Below, piece after piece: positions 1 to 7,882 of a stretch of 15,059 nt of DNA (its first letter is position 1; every line of letters begins with the position of its first letter). The stretch comes from JBFMFE01 sp040752295 (GTDB taxonomy: Bacteria > UBP15 > UBA6099 > JBFMBQ01), in assembly GCA_040752295.1 (NCBI GenBank), contig JBFMFE010000135.1, forward strand, positions 1-15,059. The letters run 5' to 3'. Below the pieces are notes generated by a model. It did not search any database. It saw nothing but the letters and a program-made list of their open reading frames with translations, and had not been told where the DNA came from. The position numbers were made by a program, and so were the translations under genes.

Positions 1-1
1 G

Positions 2-82
2 TTCCGCATCTGGACGGGCGTACAGCCGCCCGTAGAGGCGATGTGGTCCGCGGGACTCGACAGGCTGCGCGAAATGAGATGA
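2..82 (+). CDS. aroE: Shikimate dehydrogenase, C-terminal end only (partial)
   Basis: The open frame entering from the left edge codes for 26 residues and ends at TGA (80-82). It reads FRIWTGVQPPVEAM followed by a short helix ending LDRLREMR. This resembles the end of shikimate dehydrogenase (AroE), where an F-x-L-W-T-G-x-x-P-P-V-E-x-M segment forms the last helix closing on the active site; AroE reduces 3-dehydroshikimate to shikimate with NADPH. Only the tail is visible, so the call rests on one motif. The stop lies 6 bp before the ATG of the next gene, which suggests co-transcription with the pilus ATPase genes. Confidence 0.6.
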   Translation, partial: FRIWTGVQPPVEAMWSAGLDRLREMR

Positions 83-88
83 CGCCGC

Positions 89-1789
89 ATGTTCACTCCG
101 CCTAAAAAACTCGGTCAGCTTCTCGTGAGCAAAGCCCTGATCACGCCGGCGCAGCTCGCCGAGGCGATGGACAACCTCGGCGGCGACGGAAACAAGACGA
201 TCTCCGAGTACCTCGTAAAGAAAGGCTATCTCGACGAGAAGGACCTCCTGAAGGTCGAAAGCGAGCAGATCGGTTATCCGTACGTCGATCTCTCGGACGC
301 GAACCCCGACCCCCGGACGGTGAAGCTCATCCCGCGCCATATTTCCGAAAAGTACAAGGTGATCGTCGTCGGCAGGGACGAGAAGAAAATCCAGCTTGCG
401 ATGTCGAACCCGTTCAACATCTTCGCGATTGACGACATCAGGACACTCACCGGGTGCACCATCATCCCCATGTTGGCGTCGGAAGCGCAGATACTGGAGC
501 TGGTGGAGAAGAGCTATACCCAGCTCGACTCGGCGACGGAAATCCTCGACGACATGGTTCAGGAGGACACGGAGATCAAAGCCCTCGAGCAGGAGGAGAG
601 CCTGACCACGACGCAGCTGATAGCGATGAGCGACGAGGCGCCGATAGTGCGCCTCTCGAATTCCATCATCATGCAGGCGGTCAAGGACGGCTCGAGCGAC
701 ATCCACGTCGAACCGGCGAAAAACAGCGTCAGGATACGCTTCAGGATTGACGGCGTTCTGCACGAGGTAATGAAGTTCCCGCGCAAGCTCCACGCCGCCC
801 TCGTGTCGCGCTTCAAGATACTTGCCCGCCTCGACATCGCCGAACGCAGGGTCCCGCAGGACGGGCGAATCCCACTCCGCGTCGAGGGCAAGGAGATTGA
901 CCTGCGTGTTGCCACCGTCCCCACCGTGTGGGGCGAAAAGGTGACGATGCGCATACTCGACAAGTCCAGCATACTGATCGGCATCGAAAACCTCGGCTTC
1001 GTCTCCGAAGACCTCTCGGTCTTCCGAAAGCTCATCAACAAACCCTACGGCATCATCTTCTCCACGGGACCGACCGGATCGGGCAAGACGACGACCCTCT
1101 ACTCCGTGCTCAACGAACTGAACCAGCTTGAACGGAACCTCATAAGCATCGAAGACCCCATCGAGTACCAGCTCGAGGGCATCGCCCAGGCTCAGGTCAA
1201 CCCGAGGGCGGGACTGACCTTCGCCTCCGGACTGCGTTCCATGCTGCGCCAGGACCCCGACATAGTGATGGTGGGCGAGATACGCGACCGCGAGACCGCC
1301 GAAATGGCGGTGCACGCGTCACTCACCGGGCACCTCGTGCTGTCAACCGTCCACGCCAACGACTCAGCGAGCACCGTCACGCGCCTCTTCCACATGGGCG
1401 TCGAGCCGTTCCTCGTCGCCTCGTCGGTCATCTGCGTCCTCGCCCAGCGCCTCGTGAGGGTCATCTGCAAGGAATGCAAGGAGGAATACAACCCGCCCGA
1501 AGACTCGCTGAAGCGCCTGGGCATACCGGCGAAAACGCCGCTGCACAGGGGCAAGGGCTGCGAGTTCTGCCGGGAGACCGGCTACATGGGTCGCACCGGG
1601 GTGTTCGAACTGATGGAGATAGACGACGAGTTGAGGATGCTGATCACGGAGAAAGCCTCCGCGCCGGCGATACGCAAGAAATCGCTGGAACTCGGCATGT
1701 ACACCCTTCAGCAGGACGGCATAAGAAAAGCCATCGCAGGAATAACGAGCGTCGAGGAAGTCCTCCGCGTGCTCTACGAAGCGGGATGA
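89..1789 (+). CDS. pilB: Type IV pilus/type II secretion assembly ATPase (PilB/GspE family), copy 1
   Basis: This 566-residue protein has the full length of a PilB/GspE hexameric ATPase, the cytoplasmic motor that drives pilin polymerisation. Residues 1 to about 150 look like an MshEN region (KKLGQLLVSKALIT, then IGYPYVDL), a module that binds cyclic di-GMP in MshE and some PilB proteins. The motor domain has Walker A GPTGSGKTT (327-335), a Walker B/Asp box DPDIVMVGEIRD (389-400), a His-box segment LTGHLVLSTVHAND, and a zinc site with Cys460, Cys463, Cys491 and Cys494. These features and the tetracysteine exclude PilT, which lacks the N-terminal region and the cysteines. PilB and GspE cannot be separated from sequence alone. 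The ATG at 89 has only a weak purine-rich leader. It is followed after 13 bp by a paralogue, with no pilC, pilT or pilin gene in view. Confidence 0.93.
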   Translation: MFTPPKKLGQLLVSKALITPAQLAEAMDNLGGDGNKTISEYLVKKGYLDEKDLLKVESEQIGYPYVDLSDANPDPRTVKLIPRHISEKYKVIVVGRDEKKIQLAMSNPFNIFAIDDIRTLTGCTIIPMLASEAQILELVEKSYTQLDSATEILDDMVQEDTEIKALEQEESLTTTQLIAMSDEAPIVRLSNSIIMQAVKDGSSDIHVEPAKNSVRIRFRIDGVLHEVMKFPRKLHAALVSRFKILARLDIAERRVPQDGRIPLRVEGKEIDLRVATVPTVWGEKVTMRILDKSSILIGIENLGFVSEDLSVFRKLINKPYGIIFSTGPTGSGKTTTLYSVLNELNQLERNLISIEDPIEYQLEGIAQAQVNPRAGLTFASGLRSMLRQDPDIVMVGEIRDRETAEMAVHASLTGHLVLSTVHANDSASTVTRLFHMGVEPFLVASSVICVLAQRLVRVICKECKEEYNPPEDSLKRLGIPAKTPLHRGKGCEFCRETGYMGRTGVFELMEIDDELRMLITEKASAPAIRKKSLELGMYTLQQDGIRKAIAGITSVEEVLRVLYEAG

Positions 1790-1802
1790 GGAGCGGGCAC
1801 AC

Positions 1803-3518
1803 ATGGCGCCGGTAAAAAGACTGGGCGAACTGATGGTCGAGCACGGGCTGGTCACCGAGAAACAGGTCGGCGAGGCGCTCGACGTGCAGCGCACTTCGGG
1901 CGAACTGATCGGCAAAACCATGGTGAACCTCGGCTTCGTGACCGAGACCGACGTCCTCAAGATGTACGCCCTCCAGATCGGCGTACCGTTCGTGGACATG
2001 GGGCGCATAAAGATCGTCCCGGCGATCGCGAAATCGCTCCCGCCCCACGTCGCGCAGCGCCACATGGTCATACCCATCAGCAAGGACAAGAGAAAGATCG
2101 TCCTCGCGATGTCGAACCCCCTGAACGTCTTCGCGATTGACGAGGTGAAGCTCGTGACGGGGCTGGACGTTGTCCCCGTCCTCGCCGACGAGGAACAACT
2201 CCTCCTCACCGTCCACGCCAACTACGGCGTGGACGAAAGCACCGCGCGCGCCATAGAAAGCCTTCAGAAAATAGGGATCGACGTCGAAGCGGTCGAACAC
2301 ATGGAATTCGATGAGGAGGACATAACGGTCAGCAACGTGAAACAGCTTATCGAGGACACACCAATCGTCAAACTCGTCAACGCCGTCATCGTGCAGGCTA
2401 TCGAAAACCGCGCGAGCGACATTCACATCGAGCCGCTCCGCGACAGGGTACGCGTGCGCTACAGGGTTGACGGCGTGCTCTACGACGCGATGTCGCCGCC
2501 GAAAAAAATCCAGCCCGCTCTCCTCTCCAGGGTCAAGGTCCTCGCCGACCTCAACATCGCCGAACGCCGCGTCCCCCAGGACGGCAGGATAAACCTCCTC
2601 GTCGGCGGAAGGGAGTTCGACTTCCGCGTGTCATCCTACCCCACCCAGTTCGGCGAGAAGATCGTCCTCAGAATCCTCGACAAAAGCAGCGTGCTGATCG
2701 GACTCAACCGGCTGGGCTTCAGCACAGAGATACAGAAGATGTTCGAGGACATCATCCACCTGCCCGTGGGAATGCTGCTCGTGACCGGACCCACGGGGAG
2801 CGGAAAATCCACGACGCTCTACTCGGCGCTGAACAAGATCAACTCGCCGACGGTGCACATACTCACCGTCGAGGACCCCGTGGAATACATGATCGAGGGA
2901 ATCAACCAGGTCCAGGTCAATCCGAAGGCGGGGCTTGAGTTCTCCAACACGCTGCGCTCGTTCCTGCGCAACGACCCCGACATCATCATGGTGGGCGAGA
3001 TTCGCGACGTGCCGACCGCCGAGACGGCGATTCAGGCGTCTCTCACCGGGCACCTCGTTATGAGCACGCTCCACACGAACGACGCCCCGAGCGCCGCCAC
3101 GAGGTTGATCGACATGGGAATCGAACCGTTCCTCGTCGCCTCCTCCCTCATAGGATGCCTCGCCCAGCGCCTCACGCGCGTGCTCTGCCCCGAATGCAAG
3201 GAACCGTACAAGCCCAACGACGAGACCCTCAGGCAACTGGGCATCACACCCGAGGAGGGTCGCGGGCTTACCTTCTACAAACCCGTCGGCTGCGAGTTCT
3301 GCAACGACAAGGGCTACCGCGGAAGAATAGGCATCTTCGAACTGATGCCCCTGGACGATCACATCCGTGAACTCATCGTGAGGAAAGTAAGCTCCGTGAA
3401 GCTGCGCGAATCCGCGCTGCGCGCCGGCATGCAGACGCTCCAGCAGGACGCGGTCAAAAAGATCATTCAGGGCATTACCTCAGTCGAGGAAGCCATGCGC
3501 GTTGTTTACGTCTCCTGA
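1803..3518 (+). CDS. pilB: Type IV pilus/type II secretion assembly ATPase (PilB/GspE family), copy 2
   Basis: This second full-length motor ATPase (571 residues) follows copy 1 in the same direction after 13 bp. GGAG at 1790-1793 stands 9 bases before the ATG, which supports this start. The MshEN-like N-terminus begins with KRLGELMVEHGLVTEKQ and continues to IGVPFVDM. Walker A GPTGSGKST is at 329-337, Walker B DPDIIMVGEIRD ends near Glu399-Asp402, and the zinc cysteines are 462, 465, 497 and 500. All catalytic elements are intact, so neither copy looks degenerate. The two proteins align along their whole length but differ widely, so this is an old duplication or two specialised motors (for example PilB plus a GspE/MshE-like partner), not a recent copy. 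Downstream there is a perfect 8-bp hairpin and then a convergent gene, so the operon probably ends here. Confidence 0.93.
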   Translation: MAPVKRLGELMVEHGLVTEKQVGEALDVQRTSGELIGKTMVNLGFVTETDVLKMYALQIGVPFVDMGRIKIVPAIAKSLPPHVAQRHMVIPISKDKRKIVLAMSNPLNVFAIDEVKLVTGLDVVPVLADEEQLLLTVHANYGVDESTARAIESLQKIGIDVEAVEHMEFDEEDITVSNVKQLIEDTPIVKLVNAVIVQAIENRASDIHIEPLRDRVRVRYRVDGVLYDAMSPPKKIQPALLSRVKVLADLNIAERRVPQDGRINLLVGGREFDFRVSSYPTQFGEKIVLRILDKSSVLIGLNRLGFSTEIQKMFEDIIHLPVGMLLVTGPTGSGKSTTLYSALNKINSPTVHILTVEDPVEYMIEGINQVQVNPKAGLEFSNTLRSFLRNDPDIIMVGEIRDVPTAETAIQASLTGHLVMSTLHTNDAPSAATRLIDMGIEPFLVASSLIGCLAQRLTRVLCPECKEPYKPNDETLRQLGITPEEGRGLTFYKPVGCEFCNDKGYRGRIGIFELMPLDDHIRELIVRKVSSVKLRESALRAGMQTLQQDAVKKIIQGITSVEEAMRVVYVS

Positions 3519-3536
3519 TTTCCGTTCCCGGATTCC

Positions 3537-3558
3537 GGGCGGCGGAAACGCGCCGCCC
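3537..3558 (+). terminator. Hairpin after the ATPase operon
   Basis: GGGCGGCG (3537-3544) and CGCCGCCC (3551-3558) form a perfect 8-bp GC stem around the loop GAAACG, starting 18 bp after the second ATPase stop. No T-run follows, so it is not a textbook intrinsic terminator. It may act as a Rho-assisted or bidirectional end for the convergent genes, or protect the mRNA 3' end. Confidence 0.45.
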
Positions 3559-3627
3559 ACGCGTTCCGCGCGCCGGTCCGCCGTCGGATTTTTCTCCGGA
3601 CGTCCGCGTTCGAGCCTTCGAAAGACG

Positions 3628-3683
3628 GGCGCGCCTGCCGTACGTAGTGCCTGCCTGTGCGTTGCACGCAGACAGGCGGCGCC
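3628..3683. repeat. Nested inverted repeat between convergent genes
   Basis: An outer inverted repeat pairs GGCGCGCCTG (3628-3637) with CAGGCGGCGCC (3673-3683), with one bulged base. An inner hairpin pairs GCCTG-TGCGT (3653-3662) with ACGCA-GACAGGC (3666-3677) around the loop TGC, with a two-base bulge. The element lies in the 196-bp gap between the ATPase and nfu stops. It could be a bidirectional terminator or a dispersed REP-like element; one copy alone cannot decide. Confidence 0.45.
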
Positions 3684-3714
3684 TCCGCGCCGAATGCGAC
3701 GGGGTCCGCGCGCG

Positions 3715-3933
3715 TCACACGGCTTCGACCGCTTTGAACCCCGGCACCTTTTCCCTGAGCATTCTCTCGATGCCGAACTGGAGCGTCATCTGTGCGCCCG
3801 GACATCCATGACAGGCGCCCTTGAGCTTCAGCTTCGCCACGCCGTCCGCGTAATCAATCAACTCCACGTCCCCGCCGTCGCGCTGGAGATTCGGTCTTAT
3901 CTCCTCGAGCACCTTCTCGACTTCTTCCTTCAT
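3715..3933 (-). CDS. nfu: Nfu-type iron-sulfur cluster carrier (NifU C-terminal domain)
   Basis: This 72-residue protein consists only of the NifU C-terminal (Nfu) domain. It begins MKEEVEKVLEEIRPNLQRDG, carries GGDVELID, and has the cluster-binding CHGCPGAQ with Cys41 and Cys44. Such domains bind a transient [4Fe-4S] cluster across a dimer and pass it to apo-proteins in the cytoplasm. The open frame extends upstream to 3996, but the ATG at 3933 is preferred because an AAGGAGA sequence stands 9 bases before it and the upstream residues do not resemble the family. The gene faces the ATPase operon convergently. Possible clients here include the [4Fe-4S] protein at 12756-13559, although that link is only inference. 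Confidence 0.9.
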   Translation of the reverse strand: MKEEVEKVLEEIRPNLQRDGGDVELIDYADGVAKLKLKGACHGCPGAQMTLQFGIERMLREKVPGFKAVEAV

Positions 3934-4144
3934 TTTCCAATTCTCCTTTCGGAAAACTCCCCCCGCCCGCGAAGATTCAGGGAGGTTCCGGCTCACCTTA
4001 TTATAAGAATTTTCCCGCGCCGGCGCCGGTGTGTGGAAATTTGCGTCAAAAAAATACTATAATATGGGATAATATTTATATAAGCGCCGGAGGCAGGCTG
4101 CCATCGAAAGGTCACAATCCGCTTACTATTCGGGGACGCGCGGC
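3934..4144. promoter_or_regulatory. Divergent promoter region between nfu and the PRC-barrel gene
   Basis: These 211 bp separate two divergent genes and include an AT-rich island (about 4031-4083) in otherwise GC-rich DNA. On the - strand a perfect TATAAT lies at 4000-4005, about 67 bases before the nfu ATG. On the + strand TATAAT lies at 4058-4063 and GATAAT at 4068-4073, about 70-85 bases before the GTG of the large gene. No convincing -35 box sits at standard spacing for either strand: the + strand TTGCGT at 4041 is only 11 bases from the first TATAAT. A perfect palindrome CCGGCGCCGG (4020-4029) lies between the two and could be an operator. Confidence 0.45.
3942..3949 (-). promoter_or_regulatory. 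Ribosome binding site that sets the nfu start
   Basis: On the - strand this reads AAAGGAGA, with AGGAG 9 bases before the ATG at 3933. It is the best Shine-Dalgarno match in the area and decides the start against the longer upstream frame. Confidence 0.8.
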
Positions 4145-7100
4145 GTGAAGTTCTGCGCCCAGATTCGCGACCTTCCCGTCGTGAGCATCGAGGAAGGCGA
4201 GGAACTGGGAAAGGTGCAGACCCCCCTCATAGACCCGGTGAAGCGCTCGGTGGCGGGCTTCGTTCTCGGCACGCCGAGGGTCGAACAGGGCGTACGCATA
4301 CTGCCCTATTCCTCGGTGAGCAGTTTCGGCAGCTTCGCGCTCACCGTGGGGCGCGCATCCGAAGTGAAAGACCTCGTGGGCGAGCCTTATTTCCTCGAAC
4401 TGTTCGAGAAGGACGTCGTGCTTTTCGGATGCAGGATAGTCGAGCCGGGCGGAAGGCTCGCCGGCTACGTCCAGGACGTCGGCATTGACCCCCAGGACGG
4501 CGCCATCGTTCTGCTCAAGGTGACCAGCGACGTCGGCTTCATGTCGCCGTACAGGGCGACGATACCGTACTCCTCGGTGGAGAAGATAGACGGCGACACC
4601 GTCACACTCAAGGCGGACGAAAAGGTGCGGTTCAAAAAAGACCTTCCGGGGGCGCCCGAAGAGGAACGCACGTACGTCCCCCTCGTTCTCGAGGAGGAAG
4701 ACATGAGGGCGACGCTCATGTCGCGGCTCGTGGACGAGATGGAACGGATACGCCGGGACGTCCAGGGCAGCCTCCAGGCGGAGTACGACAGAAATTTCGT
4801 TGCGCGCCACAGGGCGGGAATGGAAACGGAGATCGCGGAAAGCGTCTCCGGCGTCATCGAGGAGGCGGTGAGAAGAAACGTAGATGAGGCGAGAAAGGCG
4901 ATACTTAACGAAATCAGGAGCGTTCTCTCATCCTACGCGGCGAACGAAGCCCTCGACGCGGAGAGGCGCGGAAGGGAAACGGCAATCGAGAGCGTGCTCG
5001 AGACGCTCGACGCAAGTCTCAAGAAACAAGCCGAAGCGGGCGCGAAGACGGTCTCGGACCTCGAAGCCTCTTTCATCTGGCGGTTCACGGAACTCGAGAG
5101 CAGCGTTTCCCGCGCGGTCGAAAAGAAATTCGGCGAACTCACCGCTCAGTTGAGCGAAAACCTCGCGGCGAACCGGGAAACGTTGCGGGCGGAGCACGTG
5201 GAACAACTTTCGGGGCTGGAACGGAGAGTGAACGAGGCGCTCGGGAGGGCGGAAAAGAATCTCGCCGGCGGCGCCGCCGAGATAGAGGCGCTGAAGGACA
5301 GGATGTCTTCCGTCTCCCTGAGCATGGAAATCGAGGGCGGAAAAATCCGCGCGGAACTCGAAAAACTTATTTTGAAAACGTCGGAGGATATGGAAAAAGG
5401 ACTCGCGGCGCAGAGCGCGCTGCGCGAGGAAATGAGGAATATCTCCGAAACCCTGGAGTCGCGTCTCGGCGAAATCGAGACACGGACCGACGCCTCCGCG
5501 GCGTCAGCATCGGAAGAACTCCGGTCTCTAATGCAGTCGGCGGAGAACGTCAACGCCCGGCTCATGAAGATGGAAGAGCACGCCGCTGACGCGCGGGAAG
5601 AACTCCGGTCTCTGAAACGAAGCCTTGAAGAAAGGATCGACGCCGCCGAAGAATCGGCAGCCGCGCTCTCCGTCGAGGTTGACGGCAGAATAAACGGGCT
5701 TTCCGCCCGGCTCGAGAGCGCGGGACGCGAACAGGCGGATTACGTCGCCGCGAAAATCGCTGAAATACTGGACGTACTTAACGCCGCCGACGGAAAAAGG
5801 GAGGAATTCGAGGCGAGACTGTCCGGGATCGAAATAGAACGGGACGCGATTTCGTTTCTCTCGGCGGGGATGGACGAATCGGAGAAAAAAATAGAGGCGC
5901 TCGAAAAAAAGACGAAGGACACATTGGACCTGGCACTGACAAGGCTGGCGTCGAACGAGGAAAGCTTGAACTCCCGAATCGCCGCCGTAGAAAAACTCGC
6001 GGGACTTTTGAACGAGCGCCTGGAAACGGCGAAGCGGGAGGCTGCCGACAACGCAAGGGCAATCGAAAACCAGAAAGAACAAATCGAGAAACTCGCCGGG
6101 GAACTTCTGACCGAAATCGGCGGACGGACGGAGCGCGTAAGGGACGAAGTCATGAACGCCGCCGTCGAGAGGATGGACGCGATTGCCGCCTCCGCGGCGA
6201 CCGGGGACGAGGTTAGAACTCTGACGCGGGCGGTGGAGGACGTCCGGTCCCGCCTCCGCGAAGCGGAAGACCGCGCGGCTGCGAAGGACGAAATCCATTC
6301 GCTGAAACGAAGCCTTGAAGAAAGGATCGACGCCGCCGAAGAATCGGCAGCCGCGCACTCCGTCGAGGTTGACGGCAGAATAAACGGACTTTCCGCCCGG
6401 CTCGAGAGCGCGGGACGCGAACAGGCGGATTACGTCGCCGCGAAAACCGCTGAAATACTGGACGCCCTTAACGCCGCCGGCGGAAAAATAGAGGAACTCG
6501 GGGCGAGACTGGAGGGGTTTGAGGAGGAACGGGACGGGATTAAACCGCTGATTCAAGCTCTGGAGGAGAGGGTCGAGTCGCTCAAAACGTCGAGCGAAGA
6601 GGTTCTCGCGGAAAGGCTCGCGGAAATCGGAACCCTCCCCGGTGAAATAGCAAAAGCGCGCGGGGAGATCGCATCGCTGAAAGAAAGCCTCTCGCGGCTC
6701 GAACGGCTGAGTGACGAAGTCGCGGAAATGTGCGCGAGGGAATCGCCGCCGCGCCCCGCCGCCGGCGTCGAACCGGAAGCGCTCGCCGGGGCGCTCGAGA
6801 AACGTCTGAAGGACGCAATCGCCGAACTGGAACGGAAGATATCGTCGAGGGCTGGAGAAATGGAGGCGGCGCTGAAACCCGTTTTGGCGCGACTCGAGCG
6901 GAGAATGTGCGCGCTCGAGGAGAAGCCCGTTCCGCCCGGCGTCTCACCCTCCGAAATCGAGCGCGTCAGGGCGGAATTGAGCGAACTGCGGGAGGAAATT
7001 TTAAGTATGACGGAACCCGCGCCCGACGCCGCGCCGGAAAAAACCGCGCTCGGCGAAGAGGAACTCGATCTGAAACTGAAAGGGCTTGAAACAGAGCTTG

Positions 7101-7471
7101 AGGAAAGGATCAGGGCGTCGCTGACTGCGGGCATGGAACAACTCGGCGACAGGGTCAAATCCGAACTCTTCGAGGAAGTGAAGTCCGGCACGTGGAGGGA
7201 CGCGCTTCGCGAGGCGCAGATAAAACACCTGCGAAGCATGACGTACGAAGACGCGGACGAATCGGGCGGCGCCGTCACCGAGCAGGAAGCTGTGGAGCGG
7301 TTCGGGCGCAGTCTCGTGGAGAAACTCATGGGGAAACGCGTCGGACGCGACATATACGTCGGCAGCCAGGCGATAATCAGGAAGGGTCAGGTCGTGGACG
7401 AACCGCTCATCGAAACAGCGAAGGTGCACGGCAAGTTCCTCGAACTTTCGCTGAGCGTGACGGAAGACTGA
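4145..7471 (+). CDS. PRC-barrel protein with a giant coiled coil
   Basis: This protein of 1108 residues starts at GTG. Residues 1-78 and about 90-165 look like two PRC-barrel modules: short beta-rich units such as LGKVQTPLIDPVKRSVAGFV and AGYVQDVGIDPQDGAIVLL, each ending near IPYSSV. PRC-barrels occur in the photosynthetic reaction centre H subunit and in RimM and are usually protein-binding. From about residue 187 to 1020 the sequence is Glu/Ala/Arg/Lys/Leu-rich heptad-like helix, so a long rod is expected. The last 45 residues (GRDIYVGSQAIIRKGQVVD onward) form a compact non-coiled module. No signal peptide or membrane helix is visible, so a cytoplasmic scaffold is the best guess. Residues 490-559 recur at 720-789 through a near-identical DNA duplication. 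I know no named family with this full layout. The start has only a weak leader (CGGGGAC). Confidence 0.85.
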   Translation: MKFCAQIRDLPVVSIEEGEELGKVQTPLIDPVKRSVAGFVLGTPRVEQGVRILPYSSVSSFGSFALTVGRASEVKDLVGEPYFLELFEKDVVLFGCRIVEPGGRLAGYVQDVGIDPQDGAIVLLKVTSDVGFMSPYRATIPYSSVEKIDGDTVTLKADEKVRFKKDLPGAPEEERTYVPLVLEEEDMRATLMSRLVDEMERIRRDVQGSLQAEYDRNFVARHRAGMETEIAESVSGVIEEAVRRNVDEARKAILNEIRSVLSSYAANEALDAERRGRETAIESVLETLDASLKKQAEAGAKTVSDLEASFIWRFTELESSVSRAVEKKFGELTAQLSENLAANRETLRAEHVEQLSGLERRVNEALGRAEKNLAGGAAEIEALKDRMSSVSLSMEIEGGKIRAELEKLILKTSEDMEKGLAAQSALREEMRNISETLESRLGEIETRTDASAASASEELRSLMQSAENVNARLMKMEEHAADAREELRSLKRSLEERIDAAEESAAALSVEVDGRINGLSARLESAGREQADYVAAKIAEILDVLNAADGKREEFEARLSGIEIERDAISFLSAGMDESEKKIEALEKKTKDTLDLALTRLASNEESLNSRIAAVEKLAGLLNERLETAKREAADNARAIENQKEQIEKLAGELLTEIGGRTERVRDEVMNAAVERMDAIAASAATGDEVRTLTRAVEDVRSRLREAEDRAAAKDEIHSLKRSLEERIDAAEESAAAHSVEVDGRINGLSARLESAGREQADYVAAKTAEILDALNAAGGKIEELGARLEGFEEERDGIKPLIQALEERVESLKTSSEEVLAERLAEIGTLPGEIAKARGEIASLKESLSRLERLSDEVAEMCARESPPRPAAGVEPEALAGALEKRLKDAIAELERKISSRAGEMEAALKPVLARLERRMCALEEKPVPPGVSPSEIERVRAELSELREEILSMTEPAPDAAPEKTALGEEELDLKLKGLETELEERIRASLTAGMEQLGDRVKSELFEEVKSGTWRDALREAQIKHLRSMTYEDADESGGAVTEQEAVERFGRSLVEKLMGKRVGRDIYVGSQAIIRKGQVVDEPLIETAKVHGKFLELSLSVTED
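5612..5820 (+). repeat. Internal direct repeat in the coiled-coil gene, copy A
   Basis: This 209-bp stretch recurs exactly 690 bp downstream at 6302-6510 with about 10 mismatches by eye and no gaps. It encodes residues 490-559, starting LKRSLEERIDAAEESAA. The offset of 230 residues keeps the reading frame. Confidence 0.95.
6302..6510 (+). repeat. Internal direct repeat in the coiled-coil gene, copy B
   Basis: Second copy of the 5612-5820 unit, encoding residues 720-789. Differences cluster at the 3' end. Silent positions are also nearly identical, which points to recent duplication or gene conversion and not only selection on the protein. Confidence 0.95.
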
Positions 7472-7473
7472 TA

Positions 7474-7497
7474 CCCCGCTCAAAAAACACGGCGGGG
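7474..7497 (+). terminator. Possible terminator hairpin after the coiled-coil gene
   Basis: CCCCGC (7474-7479) pairs with GCGGGG (7492-7497) around a 12-base A-rich loop, two bases after the stop codon. The 3' arm also forms the palindrome GGGGATCCCC (7494-7503). There is no T-run, so intrinsic termination is uncertain. Confidence 0.45.
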
Positions 7498-7556
7498 ATC
7501 CCCTGTAAGAGAAAAAAACTGTTGTCATTTCAAAGGTCATATGTCGCGCTGAAAAA

Positions 7557-7646
7557 CGAATATCGAATAACGAACAAGGAACGTCGAATGATGAAGTTTT
7601 TCCTGCATTTTCCTTCGATATTCCGCGGTTTGCTGTTCGATATTCG
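7557..7646. repeat. AT-rich imperfect inverted repeat with TCGAA/TTCGA words
   Basis: The left arm (7557-7596) begins CGAATATCGAA and the right arm (7613-7646) ends with its complement TTCGATATTCG. Between those ends both arms contain further TCGAA/TTCGA words that align imperfectly. The composition differs from the flanking genes. From memory, similar strings are dispersed in some environmental genomes, but I cannot name the family. Confidence 0.6.
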
Positions 7647-7801
7647 ACATTCGATTTATCACGCCCTGCTGTTCTGTTCGGCAGGGTACGGCGACCCCGC
7701 CCTACAATTGTATAACAGGCTCGAATACGTCACTTTATGGTTGACGCGGCACTAAAATGTCCAATGTGCGGTCTAAAATTTAGAAGTAAAACGAAAATGA
7801 C

Positions 7802-7873
7802 AGGCTGGAAGCCTGTCCCACTAAAAGGCTGGAAGCCTGTCCCACTAAAAGGCTGGAAGCCTGTCCCACTAAA
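7802..7873. repeat. Three tandem 24-bp palindromic repeats
   Basis: Three identical 24-bp units (7802-7825, 7826-7849, 7850-7873) each begin AGGCTGGAAGCCTGTCCCAC and end TAAA. The core AGGCT-GGA-AGCCT is a 5-bp hairpin (6 bp in the first unit). Read on the - strand they give a repeated VGQASSL peptide, which I regard as spurious. Confidence 0.95.
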
Positions 7874-7882
7874 AGATTTGCC

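Noticed and set aside
89..1789. PilT retraction ATPase
   Set aside because: The protein has the long N-terminal region and zinc tetracysteine that PilT lacks.
3628..3683. tRNA gene suggested by the cloverleaf-like fold
   Set aside because: No T-arm consensus, no anticodon arm of proper size and no CCA-type acceptor.
3502..4062. 186-residue + strand frame across the ATPase 3' gap and nfu
   Set aside because: It runs antisense to nfu, has an Arg/Pro-rich composition and no family features; a GC-rich shadow.
5528..6556. 342-residue - strand frame with an internal repeat
   Set aside because: Its repeat merely mirrors the duplication in the + strand coiled-coil gene; antisense shadow.
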